DNA from: Chitinophagaceae bacterium
GTDB lineage: Bacteria; Bacteroidota; Bacteroidia; Chitinophagales; Chitinophagaceae
Direction: 5' to 3'
DNA length: 13,882 nucleotides
Assembly (NCBI GenBank): GCA_025351145.1
Contig: JANXWM010000348.1
Coordinates: 1 to 13,882, forward strand
A model generated the notes under the pieces. That model saw only the letters and a list, made by a program, of their open reading frames with translations. It did not search any database and was not told the origin of the DNA. A program made the translations under genes and the position numbers. Shown piece after piece: positions 1 through 7,162 of this stretch (position 1 is the first letter of the stretch; every line of letters starts with the position of its first letter).

Positions 1-1406
1 GCAGTTTCCCAAATTAATGCAATACTATTGTCCTTTTTGGAAGCGTTAAATGAAACAAAATTTACAGGCAATATACCAAATTGCATATATCTTGCCAATG
101 CAAATTCGCCATCTCCCGTGTTTGTGTTTATTGCAACTCCAGCCAAAACAATCTTGTTATCTGCTGGTTGTGTTGCAATACTGAACGCAGTAGATTGAGT
201 ATAAGTAAAAGAAGTTGTAATAACTTTCCCATTGGTATCAACCTTGCCATCTGTCAGCAATCTTGCAAAAGCAAAAGAGGGATCCAGGGTTTCGTTAATT
301 TTAACAGAACCCCCAACTAATATTTTTCCGTCAATTTGTATTGCAACTCCCCGTGCTCTTGAAGATGAGAATTTTAAAAACAATTTCCTAATGCCATCCA
401 ATGAAAATGTACTGTCAGTTGTTCCATCGGTATTACAACGGAATATTGCCATGCGGGGAACTAGGCTGCCATTTGAAAGTGTACGAAAATCATCACCCAC
501 AATACATATTTTTCCATCGGCAGGCTGTATAGCTACACCGTATGCAATGTTATTGTGCAGATATAAATCTTTCACCAGTTTTCCACCGGTACCAAAACCT
601 GGATCAAGAATACCATTTTCATCATAACGCACTATACCAAAATCAATCCCACCAGCATCTAGCGATGTAACTGTACTTCCTACTGCAACTATCTTTCCAT
701 CAGATTGAGTAGTGATTCCATTTCCAATGTCATCATTCAAATTAAAATCAGTACTTACAAAGCCAGCATTTCCAAAGCTCATATCTTGCGTGCCGTCTGT
801 ATTATTAAGCCTGAACATTGCGTAGTTAAGTGACTTGGTTGCTCTGTCTTCGCAAGTACCAAAAACGAGTATTTTGCCGCTCGCCTGAATAGCAACTCCA
901 CCACCAAAATCATTTAAACCATCAGGATCATCTACAAAGACTTTACCTGCGGGACCAAAGCTGCGGTCAAGCCTGCCATCATCCGCTCTGTATCTTGCTA
1001 TTGCAAAATTTGACTGTTGAGCAGCAGATTTTCTGGTTGTTCCAACAACTACGATTCTGCCGTCTGATTGTACAGCAATACCAGAAGCTATATCATCACC
1101 ACCCATGTCTGTAATTACAATGCCATTTGTACCAAAAGAAATGTCAAGCGTTCCATCGGCATTATACCTTGCAATTTTAAAGTCGCCGTAATTGGGGGTA
1201 CCATCCTGATCGGCAGTGCCGACAACAAGTATTTTTCCATCTGACTGAAGAGCCATTTTTGTAGAACTGTCTTTCAAGGCTGCAGATGTTTCTACTTTGC
1301 CACCATTACCAAAAGTAATGTCAAGACTTGTTGAGCCGAACTGTGCAAATGATGTTACACTGCACAAAGTGGCAGAAACAGAAAGTAAAAATGTAAATTT
1401 TTTCAT
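1..1406 (-). CDS. Secreted delta-60-repeat beta-propeller protein (C-terminus off the left edge)
   Basis: The frame is open from ATG 1404-1406 to the window edge, giving 468 complete codons with no stop. Residues 1-21 form a Sec signal peptide (MKK, hydrophobic stretch, SFA|Q cleavage). Residues 28 to about 445 are seven repeats of 57-63 residues with the pattern LDxxFGxxGkv...a.a.QsDGKIvvvG...faiaRYnxDGt, the delta-60 type (TIGR02608 as I recall). Seven such repeats would close a seven-bladed beta-propeller. The last two repeats are the most degenerate. From residue 446 the sequence LPVNFVSFNASKK...LIWET begins the module that in Bacteroidota usually precedes a type IX secretion sorting domain, so about 100 or more residues are probably missing beyond position 1. 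I infer an extracellular or surface protein; the ligand is unknown. It is preceded by a possible -7 element. Confidence 0.85.
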   Translation of the reverse strand, partial: MKKFTFLLSVSATLCSVTSFAQFGSTSLDITFGNGGKVETSAALKDSSTKMALQSDGKILVVGTADQDGTPNYGDFKIARYNADGTLDISFGTNGIVITDMGGDDIASGIAVQSDGRIVVVGTTRKSAAQQSNFAIARYRADDGRLDRSFGPAGKVFVDDPDGLNDFGGGVAIQASGKILVFGTCEDRATKSLNYAMFRLNNTDGTQDMSFGNAGFVSTDFNLNDDIGNGITTQSDGKIVAVGSTVTSLDAGGIDFGIVRYDENGILDPGFGTGGKLVKDLYLHNNIAYGVAIQPADGKICIVGDDFRTLSNGSLVPRMAIFRCNTDGTTDSTFSLDGIRKLFLKFSSSRARGVAIQIDGKILVGGSVKINETLDPSFAFARLLTDGKVDTNGKVITTSFTYTQSTAFSIATQPADNKIVLAGVAINTNTGDGEFALARYMQFGILPVNFVSFNASKKDNSIALIWET

Positions 1407-1425
1407 AAGAAAATGTATTTTAGGC

Positions 1426-1433
1426 CAAAATTA
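1426..1433 (-). promoter_or_regulatory. Possible Bacteroidota -7 promoter element for the beta-propeller gene
   Basis: Read on the minus strand this is TAATTTTG, an exact match to the TAnnTTTG consensus, 20 bp upstream of the ATG at 1406. No good TTTG -33 element lies at the expected distance. The region is AT-rich, so a chance match is possible. Confidence 0.3.
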
Positions 1434-1688
1434 AAAAACTAAGATAAGTATAAATATTGCAACGATTGAAATGGTATTCAAAATAATTTTTTTTTTAATA
1501 ATTCCAATATTTAATCAATGTTTTCAATAATTTATAAAGGAATAATAAAAAGTCTTTTTTAAATAGACAAATGTGTTTTCTACAGCTTTAATCTTTGGTA
1601 AAACTGTCTTTTATAAATGTGTTTGTTGTGTGTTTGGTTTTTTTCAATGAATTTTTTTACCTTTTTTTTGTATTTACTGCCATGATAG

Positions 1689-1768
1689 TTCGCCTTTGCT
1701 CATTGTTGTTCCGAACGTACAAGTGAGTGACACAACAGGCGATGCCATGAAATACTTCAGCTAGTACC
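1689..1768 (-). repeat. Dispersed intergenic repeat, copy A (degenerate)
   Basis: Read on the minus strand it begins a few bases after the glycosidase stop codon. It runs GTACTAGCTG...CATGGCATCGCCTG, then TTGTGTCACTCACTTGTAC and GTTCGGAACAAC. It matches copy C through CATGGCATCGCCT and CTTGTACGTTCGGA but has several changes in the TTGCGTCGCACTC core. The 3' part (TTTTACCGAAG elsewhere) is only weakly kept. Confidence 0.7.
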
Positions 1769-1772
1769 AAAA

Positions 1773-4433
1773 TTATTCATCATCGTCGTAAGATTTTACA
1801 TCATACAGCTCAGGTAATTCTTTTTCTGCAAGTTCATTTATTAGCTCTGCGATTAAAGCTGTCCAGCCGGTTTGATGAGAAGCGCCGAGACCGCGGCCAT
1901 CATCTCCATTAAAATATTCGTAAAACAGAATGAGGTGCCGGTTTTCGGGTCTACTGTAAAACCAGTTTTGATCGCCATGAAGGCGGCGGTTATCTTTTTT
2001 ATCAAGTTCAAATAAACTGATAAGACGTTTCACCAACTCAATAGCCACTTCTTTTAGTTCCATAAAATGACCTGAGCCTGTAGGATATTCAATGGTAAGA
2101 GCTCCATCATAAAATTCGCCAAATTTTTTTATGCTTTGTATAATAAGGTAATTGATAGGCATCCATACCGGGCCACGCCAGTTACTGTTTCCTCCAAAGA
2201 AATCTGAAGTACTGTCGCCCGGATCGTATTTAATGGAATATTCTGTACCCTGAATATTTACAGAAAAAGGGTGCTCTTCATGATGCTTGCTTAAAGCCCT
2301 GATACCGCCACAGGAAAGGAATTCAGTTTCGTTTAATAAACGTGTTAGTAATGCGATTAACCTTCCTTTGGGGATAAGGGAAATAAGGATTTTTTCACCT
2401 TCTGCCCTTTCTTCATTGGGCCAGTATTTTTTATTTTTTAAACGGTAGTTTTCGAACCAGTTGATGCGCTTGGTAAAATCTTCGAGTTTATGAAAAACAT
2501 TTCTTTCGATAACAGATACTGCAAACAAAGAAGTTAGGCCCACAATAGATTGTATGCGTAATTGAATAGGTTTGGTACCAGGTGCACCAATTGTGTCGTA
2601 ATAAAACTTATCTTCTTCATTCCATAAGCCCTGTTCGTTTAGCGCTTCAGCAATCAATACAAAATGCTCGAAAAATTTTGTAGCAGTATCTTCAAAAGAA
2701 ATATCGTTAACGGCGATTTCGATAGCAATATCCATTAAGTTCAACGCATACATTCCCATCCAGCTTGTTCCATCGGCTTGCTCCTGTTCCATTTCGCTGT
2801 GTAACTGAATGCTCCTGTTGAATACGCCAATATTATCCAGCCCAAGAAACCCACCTTCAAAAATATTATTGCCATTACTGTCTTTACGGTTTATCCACCA
2901 GGTAAAATTGATAATGAGTTTTTGAAAGATGCGTTTAAGAAAAACAATATCTCCTTTACCTGTTTTATTCTTCTCTATATGATATACCTGCAATGCGCTC
3001 CATGCATGCACAGGCGGGTTTACATCACTAAAGTTCCATTCATAAGCGGGTAATTGCCCATCGGGTTTCATATACCATTCCCGCATCATTAATATCAACT
3101 GATGTTTCGCATAAGTGGGGTCTACCACAGCCATAGAAATACAATGAAAAGCCAGGTCCCATGCAGCATACCAGGGATATTCCCATTTATCGGGCATCAG
3201 CACTACATCCTGGTTTTTTAAATGCTGCCAGTGTGTATTGCGGCCATTTTTCCGGTGATAACTTACATGTGCAATGCCATCATTGCCATTGATCCATCTC
3301 TCAATATCATAGTGATAATACTGTTTGCTCCACAGTAAACCTGCAAGTGCCTGACGTTGTATATTCTTCAGGTCATCTGTAATATTTTTAGGCAGCACTT
3401 CAGCATAAAACTCATTTGCTTCCTGCTTGCGCTGTTTAAAAATATTATCGAAACCTTTTGAAAAAGGGGCATTCATCAGCACATTACTCAAACGCAGGTA
3501 TATGGTTTTGGTAGCTCCCCCGGTAATTTTGAAATTGTAAACGGGCGAAAATTTTGTTCCGCTTTTATTTTTGCGCAGTGCCTCTATATTTTTTCCATCA
3601 ACTACAGCATCATGAAATGCATCTTTTACAAAGGGTTTTTTATTTGGCTTATCAAAAAGCTTTTCAGTATTAGTTTCATTCTCTGTAAAAAACCGTTCGT
3701 TTGCTTTTGGAAAATACAAATAATAATTGCCCAACCTTTCGTGCCTCGCCCTTACTGAATTTTGATCCATTTCCTTTATCAAAGGCTTTTTATCAATGCC
3801 GTCATATTGCCACCTGTTGTAAAACCATAAAGTAGGTAAAACAGTTACCGGGGCACTGTTTTTACCACGGTTGGTTATATCAATCTTTATAGCAATATCT
3901 GTTTTGTTGTATTTGGCATAAGTAACAAGAACATCGAAGTATTTATTATCATCAAATACCGCGGTATCAAGTATTTCATATTCAGGCTCAAGCTTGCTGC
4001 GTTTGCGGTTTTCTTCTCTTAACTGTTCGTAGGGAAATGCCTGCTGCGGGTATTTGTACAGCATTTCCATATAATAATGCGATGGTAAATTATCAAGGTA
4101 ATAATAAAGTTCTTTTACATCTTCGCCGTGGTTGCCTTCGTAATTACCCAATCCAAAAAGGCGCTCTTTCAGTATATGGTCTTTACCATTCCATAATGCT
4201 ACGGAGAAACAAAGGTTTTGAAAAAAATCTGAGATGCCTGCAATGCCATCTTCTCCCCAGCGATAGGCACGGCTGTGTGCATGGCTGAAAGGGAAATAAT
4301 TCCATGCATCACTGTTTTCACTGTAGTCTTCCCGCACAGTACCCCACTGGCGTTCTGATACATACGGGCCCCACTGTTCCAGCGGAATTTTCTTCGCTGC
4401 GTTCGCCTTAAGGCGTTGTTGTTCTGCGTTCAT
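1773..4433 (-). CDS. GH63 / MGH1-like glycoside hydrolase
   Basis: Large cytoplasmic glycosidase of the GH63-like (alpha/alpha)6-barrel type. No signal peptide is visible. With an upstream in-frame ATG at 4481 the product is 902 residues. I prefer ATG 4433 (886 residues) because the conserved N-terminus, as I remember the family, starts close to MNAEQQRL before WGPYVSERQWGTVREDYS. GAGAG also precedes this ATG, and the likely promoter overlaps the region just upstream of 4481. In 902-residue numbering, conserved segments are SRAYRWGEDGIAG (70-82), NGKDHILKERLFGLGNYEGN (98-117), PWYAAWDLAFH (436-446, with likely catalytic Asp442), GGNSNWRGPVWMPINYL (763-779), and FYEYFNGDDG...GASHQTGWTAL (853-876, with candidate catalytic Glu855). 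Acting on an alpha-glucosidic or alpha-mannosidic linkage is a family-level inference; the substrate cannot be told. The gene stands alone, and a repeat copy begins right after the stop. Confidence 0.9.
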   Translation of the reverse strand: MNAEQQRLKANAAKKIPLEQWGPYVSERQWGTVREDYSENSDAWNYFPFSHAHSRAYRWGEDGIAGISDFFQNLCFSVALWNGKDHILKERLFGLGNYEGNHGEDVKELYYYLDNLPSHYYMEMLYKYPQQAFPYEQLREENRKRSKLEPEYEILDTAVFDDNKYFDVLVTYAKYNKTDIAIKIDITNRGKNSAPVTVLPTLWFYNRWQYDGIDKKPLIKEMDQNSVRARHERLGNYYLYFPKANERFFTENETNTEKLFDKPNKKPFVKDAFHDAVVDGKNIEALRKNKSGTKFSPVYNFKITGGATKTIYLRLSNVLMNAPFSKGFDNIFKQRKQEANEFYAEVLPKNITDDLKNIQRQALAGLLWSKQYYHYDIERWINGNDGIAHVSYHRKNGRNTHWQHLKNQDVVLMPDKWEYPWYAAWDLAFHCISMAVVDPTYAKHQLILMMREWYMKPDGQLPAYEWNFSDVNPPVHAWSALQVYHIEKNKTGKGDIVFLKRIFQKLIINFTWWINRKDSNGNNIFEGGFLGLDNIGVFNRSIQLHSEMEQEQADGTSWMGMYALNLMDIAIEIAVNDISFEDTATKFFEHFVLIAEALNEQGLWNEEDKFYYDTIGAPGTKPIQLRIQSIVGLTSLFAVSVIERNVFHKLEDFTKRINWFENYRLKNKKYWPNEERAEGEKILISLIPKGRLIALLTRLLNETEFLSCGGIRALSKHHEEHPFSVNIQGTEYSIKYDPGDSTSDFFGGNSNWRGPVWMPINYLIIQSIKKFGEFYDGALTIEYPTGSGHFMELKEVAIELVKRLISLFELDKKDNRRLHGDQNWFYSRPENRHLILFYEYFNGDDGRGLGASHQTGWTALIAELINELAEKELPELYDVKSYDDDE

Positions 4434-4482
4434 GCTTTTCTCTCGTTTGTCAGTTATACCGGGTGCATAAGCATTCATCATG

Positions 4483-4512
4483 CAAATACATTTTTCATTT
4501 AGCAGAAAGCAA
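4483..4512 (-). promoter_or_regulatory. Likely promoter of the glycosidase gene
   Basis: On the minus strand TTG (4510-4512), a 19-bp spacer and TGTATTTG (4483-4490) approximate the Bacteroidota TTTG-N19-TAnnTTTG promoter. Transcription would start roughly at the upstream ATG (4481), leaving little or no leader for it. That supports translation from ATG 4433. Confidence 0.4.
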
Positions 4513-4600
4513 CCGTTGGTTCGTTAAAGCAATGAAATTAATACTATATCATCAATTTTGTAAAAAGCAGTTATATGCAGCGGAATGTAAAAGCCATTTT

Positions 4601-4685
4601 GTACCCGGCAAAAGAATATGCATGAAGCATCCGTTGCGTCGCACTCTTGTACGTTCGGATTATGAATTGAGCTTTTACCGAAGCG
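4601..4685 (+). repeat. Dispersed intergenic repeat, copy B
   Basis: Plus-strand copy starting GTACCCGGC and containing the exact core TTGCGTCGCACTCTTGTAC, then GTTCGGATTATGAATTGAGC and TTTTACCGAAGCG. The 50 bp at 4634-4683 are identical to the reverse complement of 6142-6191 (copy C). TTCGG and CCGAA inside it can pair as a stem around a loop of about 20 nt. Confidence 0.85.
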
Positions 4686-4758
4686 GGGATTGAAGCGAAT
4701 TTTGAGTGGGCAGGTGACCGAAAAAGACGAGGAGACAAAAAGTTTTTATTTCTTTGAC

Positions 4759-4884
4759 TGTGCAGGAGTTTAAAAGCATTGTGCAGGACATTTTTATGGG
4801 TGTGCAGGAGTTAAAAAGCATTGTGCAGGACATTTTCGTGGCTGTGCAGGAGTTTAAAAGCGTTGTGCAGGACATTTTTGGGTA
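4759..4884. repeat. Tandem repeat, 3 x 42 bp (six related 21-bp half-units)
   Basis: Units start at 4759, 4801 and 4843, each with TGTGCAGGAGTTTAAAAGC followed by TTGTGCAGGACATTTTT. Each 42-bp unit is two related 21-mers that both begin TGTGCAGGA, so the array is six 21-bp half-units. Unit-to-unit differences are few (for example TTTAAAAG against TTAAAAAG). Plus-strand frames are interrupted. One minus-strand frame reads a 14-residue repeat, MSCTxLxNSCTxxK, but nothing else suggests it is a protein. Confidence 0.85.
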
Positions 4885-4917
4885 CTATCCAGTAAAGTGT
4901 GTTTAAGAGGGTTTAAC

Positions 4918-4953
4918 CACAGAGTTGCACAGGTAAAGAACACAGAGTTGCAC
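4918..4953. repeat. CACAGAG-type short direct repeat
   Basis: CACAGAGTTGCAC occurs at 4918-4930 and again at 4941-4953 (23-bp period), with AGGTAAAGAA between. Similar CACAGAG strings are scattered in many bacterial genomes; that is memory, not a search result. Confidence 0.6.
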
Positions 4954-5052
4954 GGAGTTTTTTGGTTGTTAAACTGGTAGCTGGTTGAAATTAGCCGGAG
5001 ACTTTAAAATAGCTGTTACCAGCGGGATGCTGGCGACTGAAGGTAATTTTCG

Positions 5053-5514
5053 TCATTGAAAGTTACTTAATATCATTTCAGTCAATAGCTCATTATCTTC
5101 ATTTGCCATACCCACAAAGTCACATATTTGATTCATGCATGCGAAGTGAGTGTTTAAGAAGTTTTGCATTGATATCGTGTCATAATGTATTTTACCATTT
5201 ACTATTTTACAGTCAATGCAAGAATATGTAATTAGATGAAGGCTTGAACAATGAAGATTGTTTAGTAAGTAAAACCAATAAGGAAATTTAGAGTCAACTT
5301 CTTGCAAGTACTTTCTTACTTCTACAATTTCAAACAATTCTCGTTTGTCGTTGTCATAACCTGAAATACCAATATCAAGTCGTTGATGAAACCTTTCTAA
5401 AGTTCCTTTGTCCATTATCAAATAATTAAGTTGTGTCAAAGTTTGAGAAAGGTCATTGTTTTCAACTTCTGCCCTTGAAATAATTATTTGCAGATAATCT
5501 ATTCCTGTTGTCAT
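5053..5514 (-). CDS. Hypothetical protein, possibly CRR6-like
   Basis: Small soluble protein of 153 residues, read from ATG 5514 (MTTGIDYLQIIISRAEVEN). A GTG two codons upstream (5520) is an alternative start. There is no signal peptide or membrane segment. The segment GYDNDKRELFEIVEVRKYLQ followed by DSKFPYWFYLLNN, a Cys-containing middle, and FACMNQICDFVGM near the end recall bacterial proteins annotated as chlororespiratory reduction 6 (CRR6) domain proteins. I hold that match only tentatively, and it gives no function in a non-photosynthetic host. It lies 10 nt (ATG) or 4 nt (GTG) after the stop of the 5525-5974 gene, so the two are almost certainly co-transcribed. Its base composition is visibly more AT-rich than scpA or the glycosidase, which suggests a separate origin. 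Confidence 0.7.
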   Translation of the reverse strand: MTTGIDYLQIIISRAEVENNDLSQTLTQLNYLIMDKGTLERFHQRLDIGISGYDNDKRELFEIVEVRKYLQEVDSKFPYWFYLLNNLHCSSLHLITYSCIDCKIVNGKIHYDTISMQNFLNTHFACMNQICDFVGMANEDNELLTEMILSNFQ

Positions 5515-5524
5515 GCTCACTTGA

Positions 5525-5974
5525 TTATGATAATTGTTTCATTAATTCTAAAACGCTTATATATCGCTTTCCGTCAACGCCTATGGCGGCGAAAATCCCA
5601 AATGCAAATTTTCTTTTTTCTTCCGATGGATTACCTCGCAAATGAATTAATGAATGAACAATTCCTACATACCAATCTTTATCTTTATCAGATAAATTAT
5701 TGATAATACTGACTGCATATTGTCCCCCTTTTTTCAATATTCCGTTGGCTAACTCGCTACTTTGTGAAAACGATATATTCAGTAAGTTTGAAACTTTGTC
5801 AAGAAAATCTGTTTCTGATTTATGCAGGTTTTGTTTAAAATTAATTGTTGCAATACTGAGAATGCTTGCTAAAATTGCTCCTTTTTCTTCCAATGAAATA
5901 TTGCTTTCAAAGTCTGATAAAAGTTTGGCTGTGTCAACAGTTGCTTTAGGTTTCTTTTTGAAAAATGAAAACAT
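5525..5974 (-). CDS. Hypothetical protein, helix-rich, possibly TerB-like
   Basis: I choose ATG 5974 (149 residues, MFSFFKKKPKATVDTAKLL). The longer frame from 5983 would need a TTG start placed on the promoter. The N-terminus is short and basic (FFKKKPK) with no membrane span. The rest reads as amphipathic helices: LEEKGAILASILSIATINF, then ETDFLDKVSNLLNIS, and a C-terminal part with DWYVGIVHSLIHLRG and AFGIFAAIGVDGKRYISVLE. The pattern of acidic helix starts before DFLDKVSNLLNIS loosely recalls TerB-like domains, but I cannot assign the family. It is the first gene of a two-gene unit with the CRR6-like gene. AT-rich codon use sets the pair apart from its neighbours, and the pair sits between inverted repeat copies B and C. 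Confidence 0.7.
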   Translation of the reverse strand: MFSFFKKKPKATVDTAKLLSDFESNISLEEKGAILASILSIATINFKQNLHKSETDFLDKVSNLLNISFSQSSELANGILKKGGQYAVSIINNLSDKDKDWYVGIVHSLIHLRGNPSEEKRKFAFGIFAAIGVDGKRYISVLELMKQLS

Positions 5975-5980
5975 GCTAAA

Positions 5981-6010
5981 CAATTTTAGTTAAGGTTTTT
6001 GTCCTGCAAA
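5981..6010 (-). promoter_or_regulatory. Possible promoter of the two-gene unknown operon
   Basis: On the minus strand TTTG (6007-6010), an 18-bp spacer and TAAAATTG (5981-5988) approximate TTTG-N19-TAnnTTTG with one mismatch in the -7 box. The ATG at 5974 lies 6 bp further, so the transcript would have a very short leader or none. Confidence 0.35.
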
Positions 6011-6141
6011 TTGCTAAAAGATGGTGTGTCCACTAATTAGAGCCAACTCGAAAATAGATGAACTAAATAACCTTACCAAAAACTCCAGGCAACTCCTACC
6101 TTAATACTTCATAAGTAATTTTATTGCTGCCATAATCTTCT

Positions 6142-6224
6142 CTTCGGTAAAAGCTCAATTCATAATCCGAACGTACAAGAGTGCGACGCAAGAGGCGATG
6201 CCATAAAAAACACCAGCCCGGTTC
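6142..6224 (-). repeat. Dispersed intergenic repeat, copy C
   Basis: Minus-strand copy starting about 18 nt after the scpA stop. It reads GAACCGGGCTGGTGTTTTTT, ATGGCATCGCCTC, TTGCGTCGCACTCTTGTAC, GTTCGGATTATGAATTGAGC and TTTTACCGAAG. The 50 bp at 6142-6191 are identical to copy B in inverted orientation. The first part, a short GC-rich segment followed by six T, could act as a weak terminator for scpA. Confidence 0.85.
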
Positions 6225-6241
6225 AACATGGATTTTTATAT

Positions 6242-7030
6242 TTACATACTGGTTACTGTGATCTCTGTTTCTACATCTTCTTCCCGGCTTTCGTTCCACT
6301 CTACAATAAAATTATTGTGGCCTTCACCCACCATGATGCTCATGTAGCGCTGCTGCGATAACTCCAGCAGTGAAAGGAAAAGAAAGATTGCGTGGATGCG
6401 GTTTTCGCACACTTCGAACAGTTTTTCGAACGAAACCGTTTTTTCTTTTTTTACCATGTACAGCATGTTTTCACGGCTGCCCTCCATGGTATAATTATAT
6501 TGTACAACTGTGTGTACGGGCTTGTTGTTGCGTTGATGTACACGGAGCATTACCTTTTCAAAAGCTTTCATTATTTTGAAAAGGGTTACGGTTTGTATTT
6601 CTGTACCCTCGGAGGCTTCTTCGCCAATAATAGCCAGCTCTTTCTGCAGGTTGCCGCGTTTTACCGTAAGCATGCGCAGTGCTTCCATTTCGGCCATTTT
6701 TGCTGAGGCTTCTTTGAAACGTTTGTACTCGAGAATTTTATCGATGAGCTCCTGCCGCGGATCTATTTCGTTGCCGTGCGGATCAATTTCTTTTCGCGGC
6801 AAAAGCATTTTGGCTTTTATACGCATAAGGGTAGAAACAAACAAAATAAATTCGCTGCTTAATTCTATGTTTAGTTTATCCTGGGCGTGCACAAAATCGA
6901 GAAAATCTTTGATGATTTTTGTAATGGGAATATTGTAAATATCCAGCTCGTCGCGTTCTATAAAAAACAACAGCAGGTCGAACGGACCTTCAAAATGTTC
7001 TGTTTTAATCTGGTAATTGGGGGCACTCAC
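6242..7030 (-). CDS. scpA: Segregation and condensation protein A (ScpA)
   Basis: ScpA is the kleisin subunit of the Smc-ScpA-ScpB condensin, which bridges the Smc head and neck and helps chromosome segregation. I see the typical N-terminal motif FEGPFDLLLFFIERDELDIY followed by NIPI (the Smc-neck-binding kleisin N-domain), then FLxFVxTLMRIKAKMLLPRK, a central linker rich in charged residues, and a C-terminal winged-helix region ending LFLSLLELSQQRYMSI...FIVEW. I start it at GTG 7030 (262 residues, MSAPNYQIKTEHFEG), which fits the usual length. The longer frame from TTG 7099 would translate the mscL terminator hairpin as MKSRLLIAEPGF and is not credible. There is no scpB neighbour in the window. 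Repeat copy C follows the stop. Confidence 0.93.
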   Translation of the reverse strand: MSAPNYQIKTEHFEGPFDLLLFFIERDELDIYNIPITKIIKDFLDFVHAQDKLNIELSSEFILFVSTLMRIKAKMLLPRKEIDPHGNEIDPRQELIDKILEYKRFKEASAKMAEMEALRMLTVKRGNLQKELAIIGEEASEGTEIQTVTLFKIMKAFEKVMLRVHQRNNKPVHTVVQYNYTMEGSRENMLYMVKKEKTVSFEKLFEVCENRIHAIFLFLSLLELSQQRYMSIMVGEGHNNFIVEWNESREEDVETEITVTSM

Positions 7031-7052
7031 GGTATCGAATTTTTTTACTCTG

Positions 7053-7096
7053 ATAAAAAAGGAAAATCCCGGTTCTGCAATCAGTAACCGGGATTT
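7053..7096 (-). terminator. Intrinsic terminator of mscL
   Basis: Perfect 11-bp inverted repeat AAATCCCGGTT (7064-7074) / AACCGGGATTT (7086-7096) with an 11-nt loop. On the minus strand it is followed by TCCTTTTTTATCA. It lies about 67 nt after the mscL stop and upstream of the scpA GTG start. Confidence 0.85.
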
Positions 7097-7162
7097 CAAA
7101 AGTATCGTTTAAGATGGAAGGTTGTGGCTTTTTGAGTAACAAGTATTCCACAATGGGGGAAA

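Larger units (their letters stand above)
1407..1772. other. AT-rich intergenic region between the beta-propeller and glycosidase genes
   Basis: I see no gene here. About 1440-1680 is very AT-rich with long T runs on the plus strand. The right end, 1689-1768, is a degenerate copy of the dispersed intergenic repeat. The left end carries the possible promoter of the beta-propeller gene. Confidence 0.6.
4434..5052. other. Repeat-rich gene-free region
   Basis: No convincing gene lies between the glycosidase start and the next stop codon. The region holds, in order: the glycosidase promoter; repeat copy B (4601-4685); a 42-bp tandem repeat (4759-4884); a CACAGAGTTGCAC duplication (4918-4953); and a small CCAGC/GCTGG hairpin (5019-5033) downstream of the unknown operon. 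The short open frames here are made of repeat sequence. Confidence 0.6.

Noticed and set aside
81..627. Plus-strand open frames across the beta-propeller gene
   Set aside because: They lie antisense to a long frame with signal peptide and seven regular repeats; their peptides have no recognisable pattern.
4463..4693. Plus-strand open frame upstream of the glycosidase
   Set aside because: Its end is repeat copy B and its start overlaps the glycosidase promoter; the only conserved part is repeat-derived.
4675..4875. Minus-strand open frame with repeated MSCTxLxNSCTxxK peptide
   Set aside because: It is entirely the 42-bp tandem repeat plus part of copy B flank; no promoter, no start-site support and no family resemblance. 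The open frame follows from a repeat period divisible by 3.
5019..5033. CCAGC/GCTGG hairpin after the unknown operon
   Set aside because: Only a 5-bp stem with no T run on either strand; too weak to call a terminator.
6022..6055. TGGTGTGTCCACTAATTAGA-like sequence resembling an insertion-sequence end
   Set aside because: No second inverted end, transposase remnant or target duplication is visible nearby, so the resemblance may be chance.
6096..6299. Minus-strand open frame overlapping the scpA end and repeat copy C
   Set aside because: Made of scpA sequence in another frame plus the repeat-encoded LRRTLVRSDYELSFYR; not a gene.
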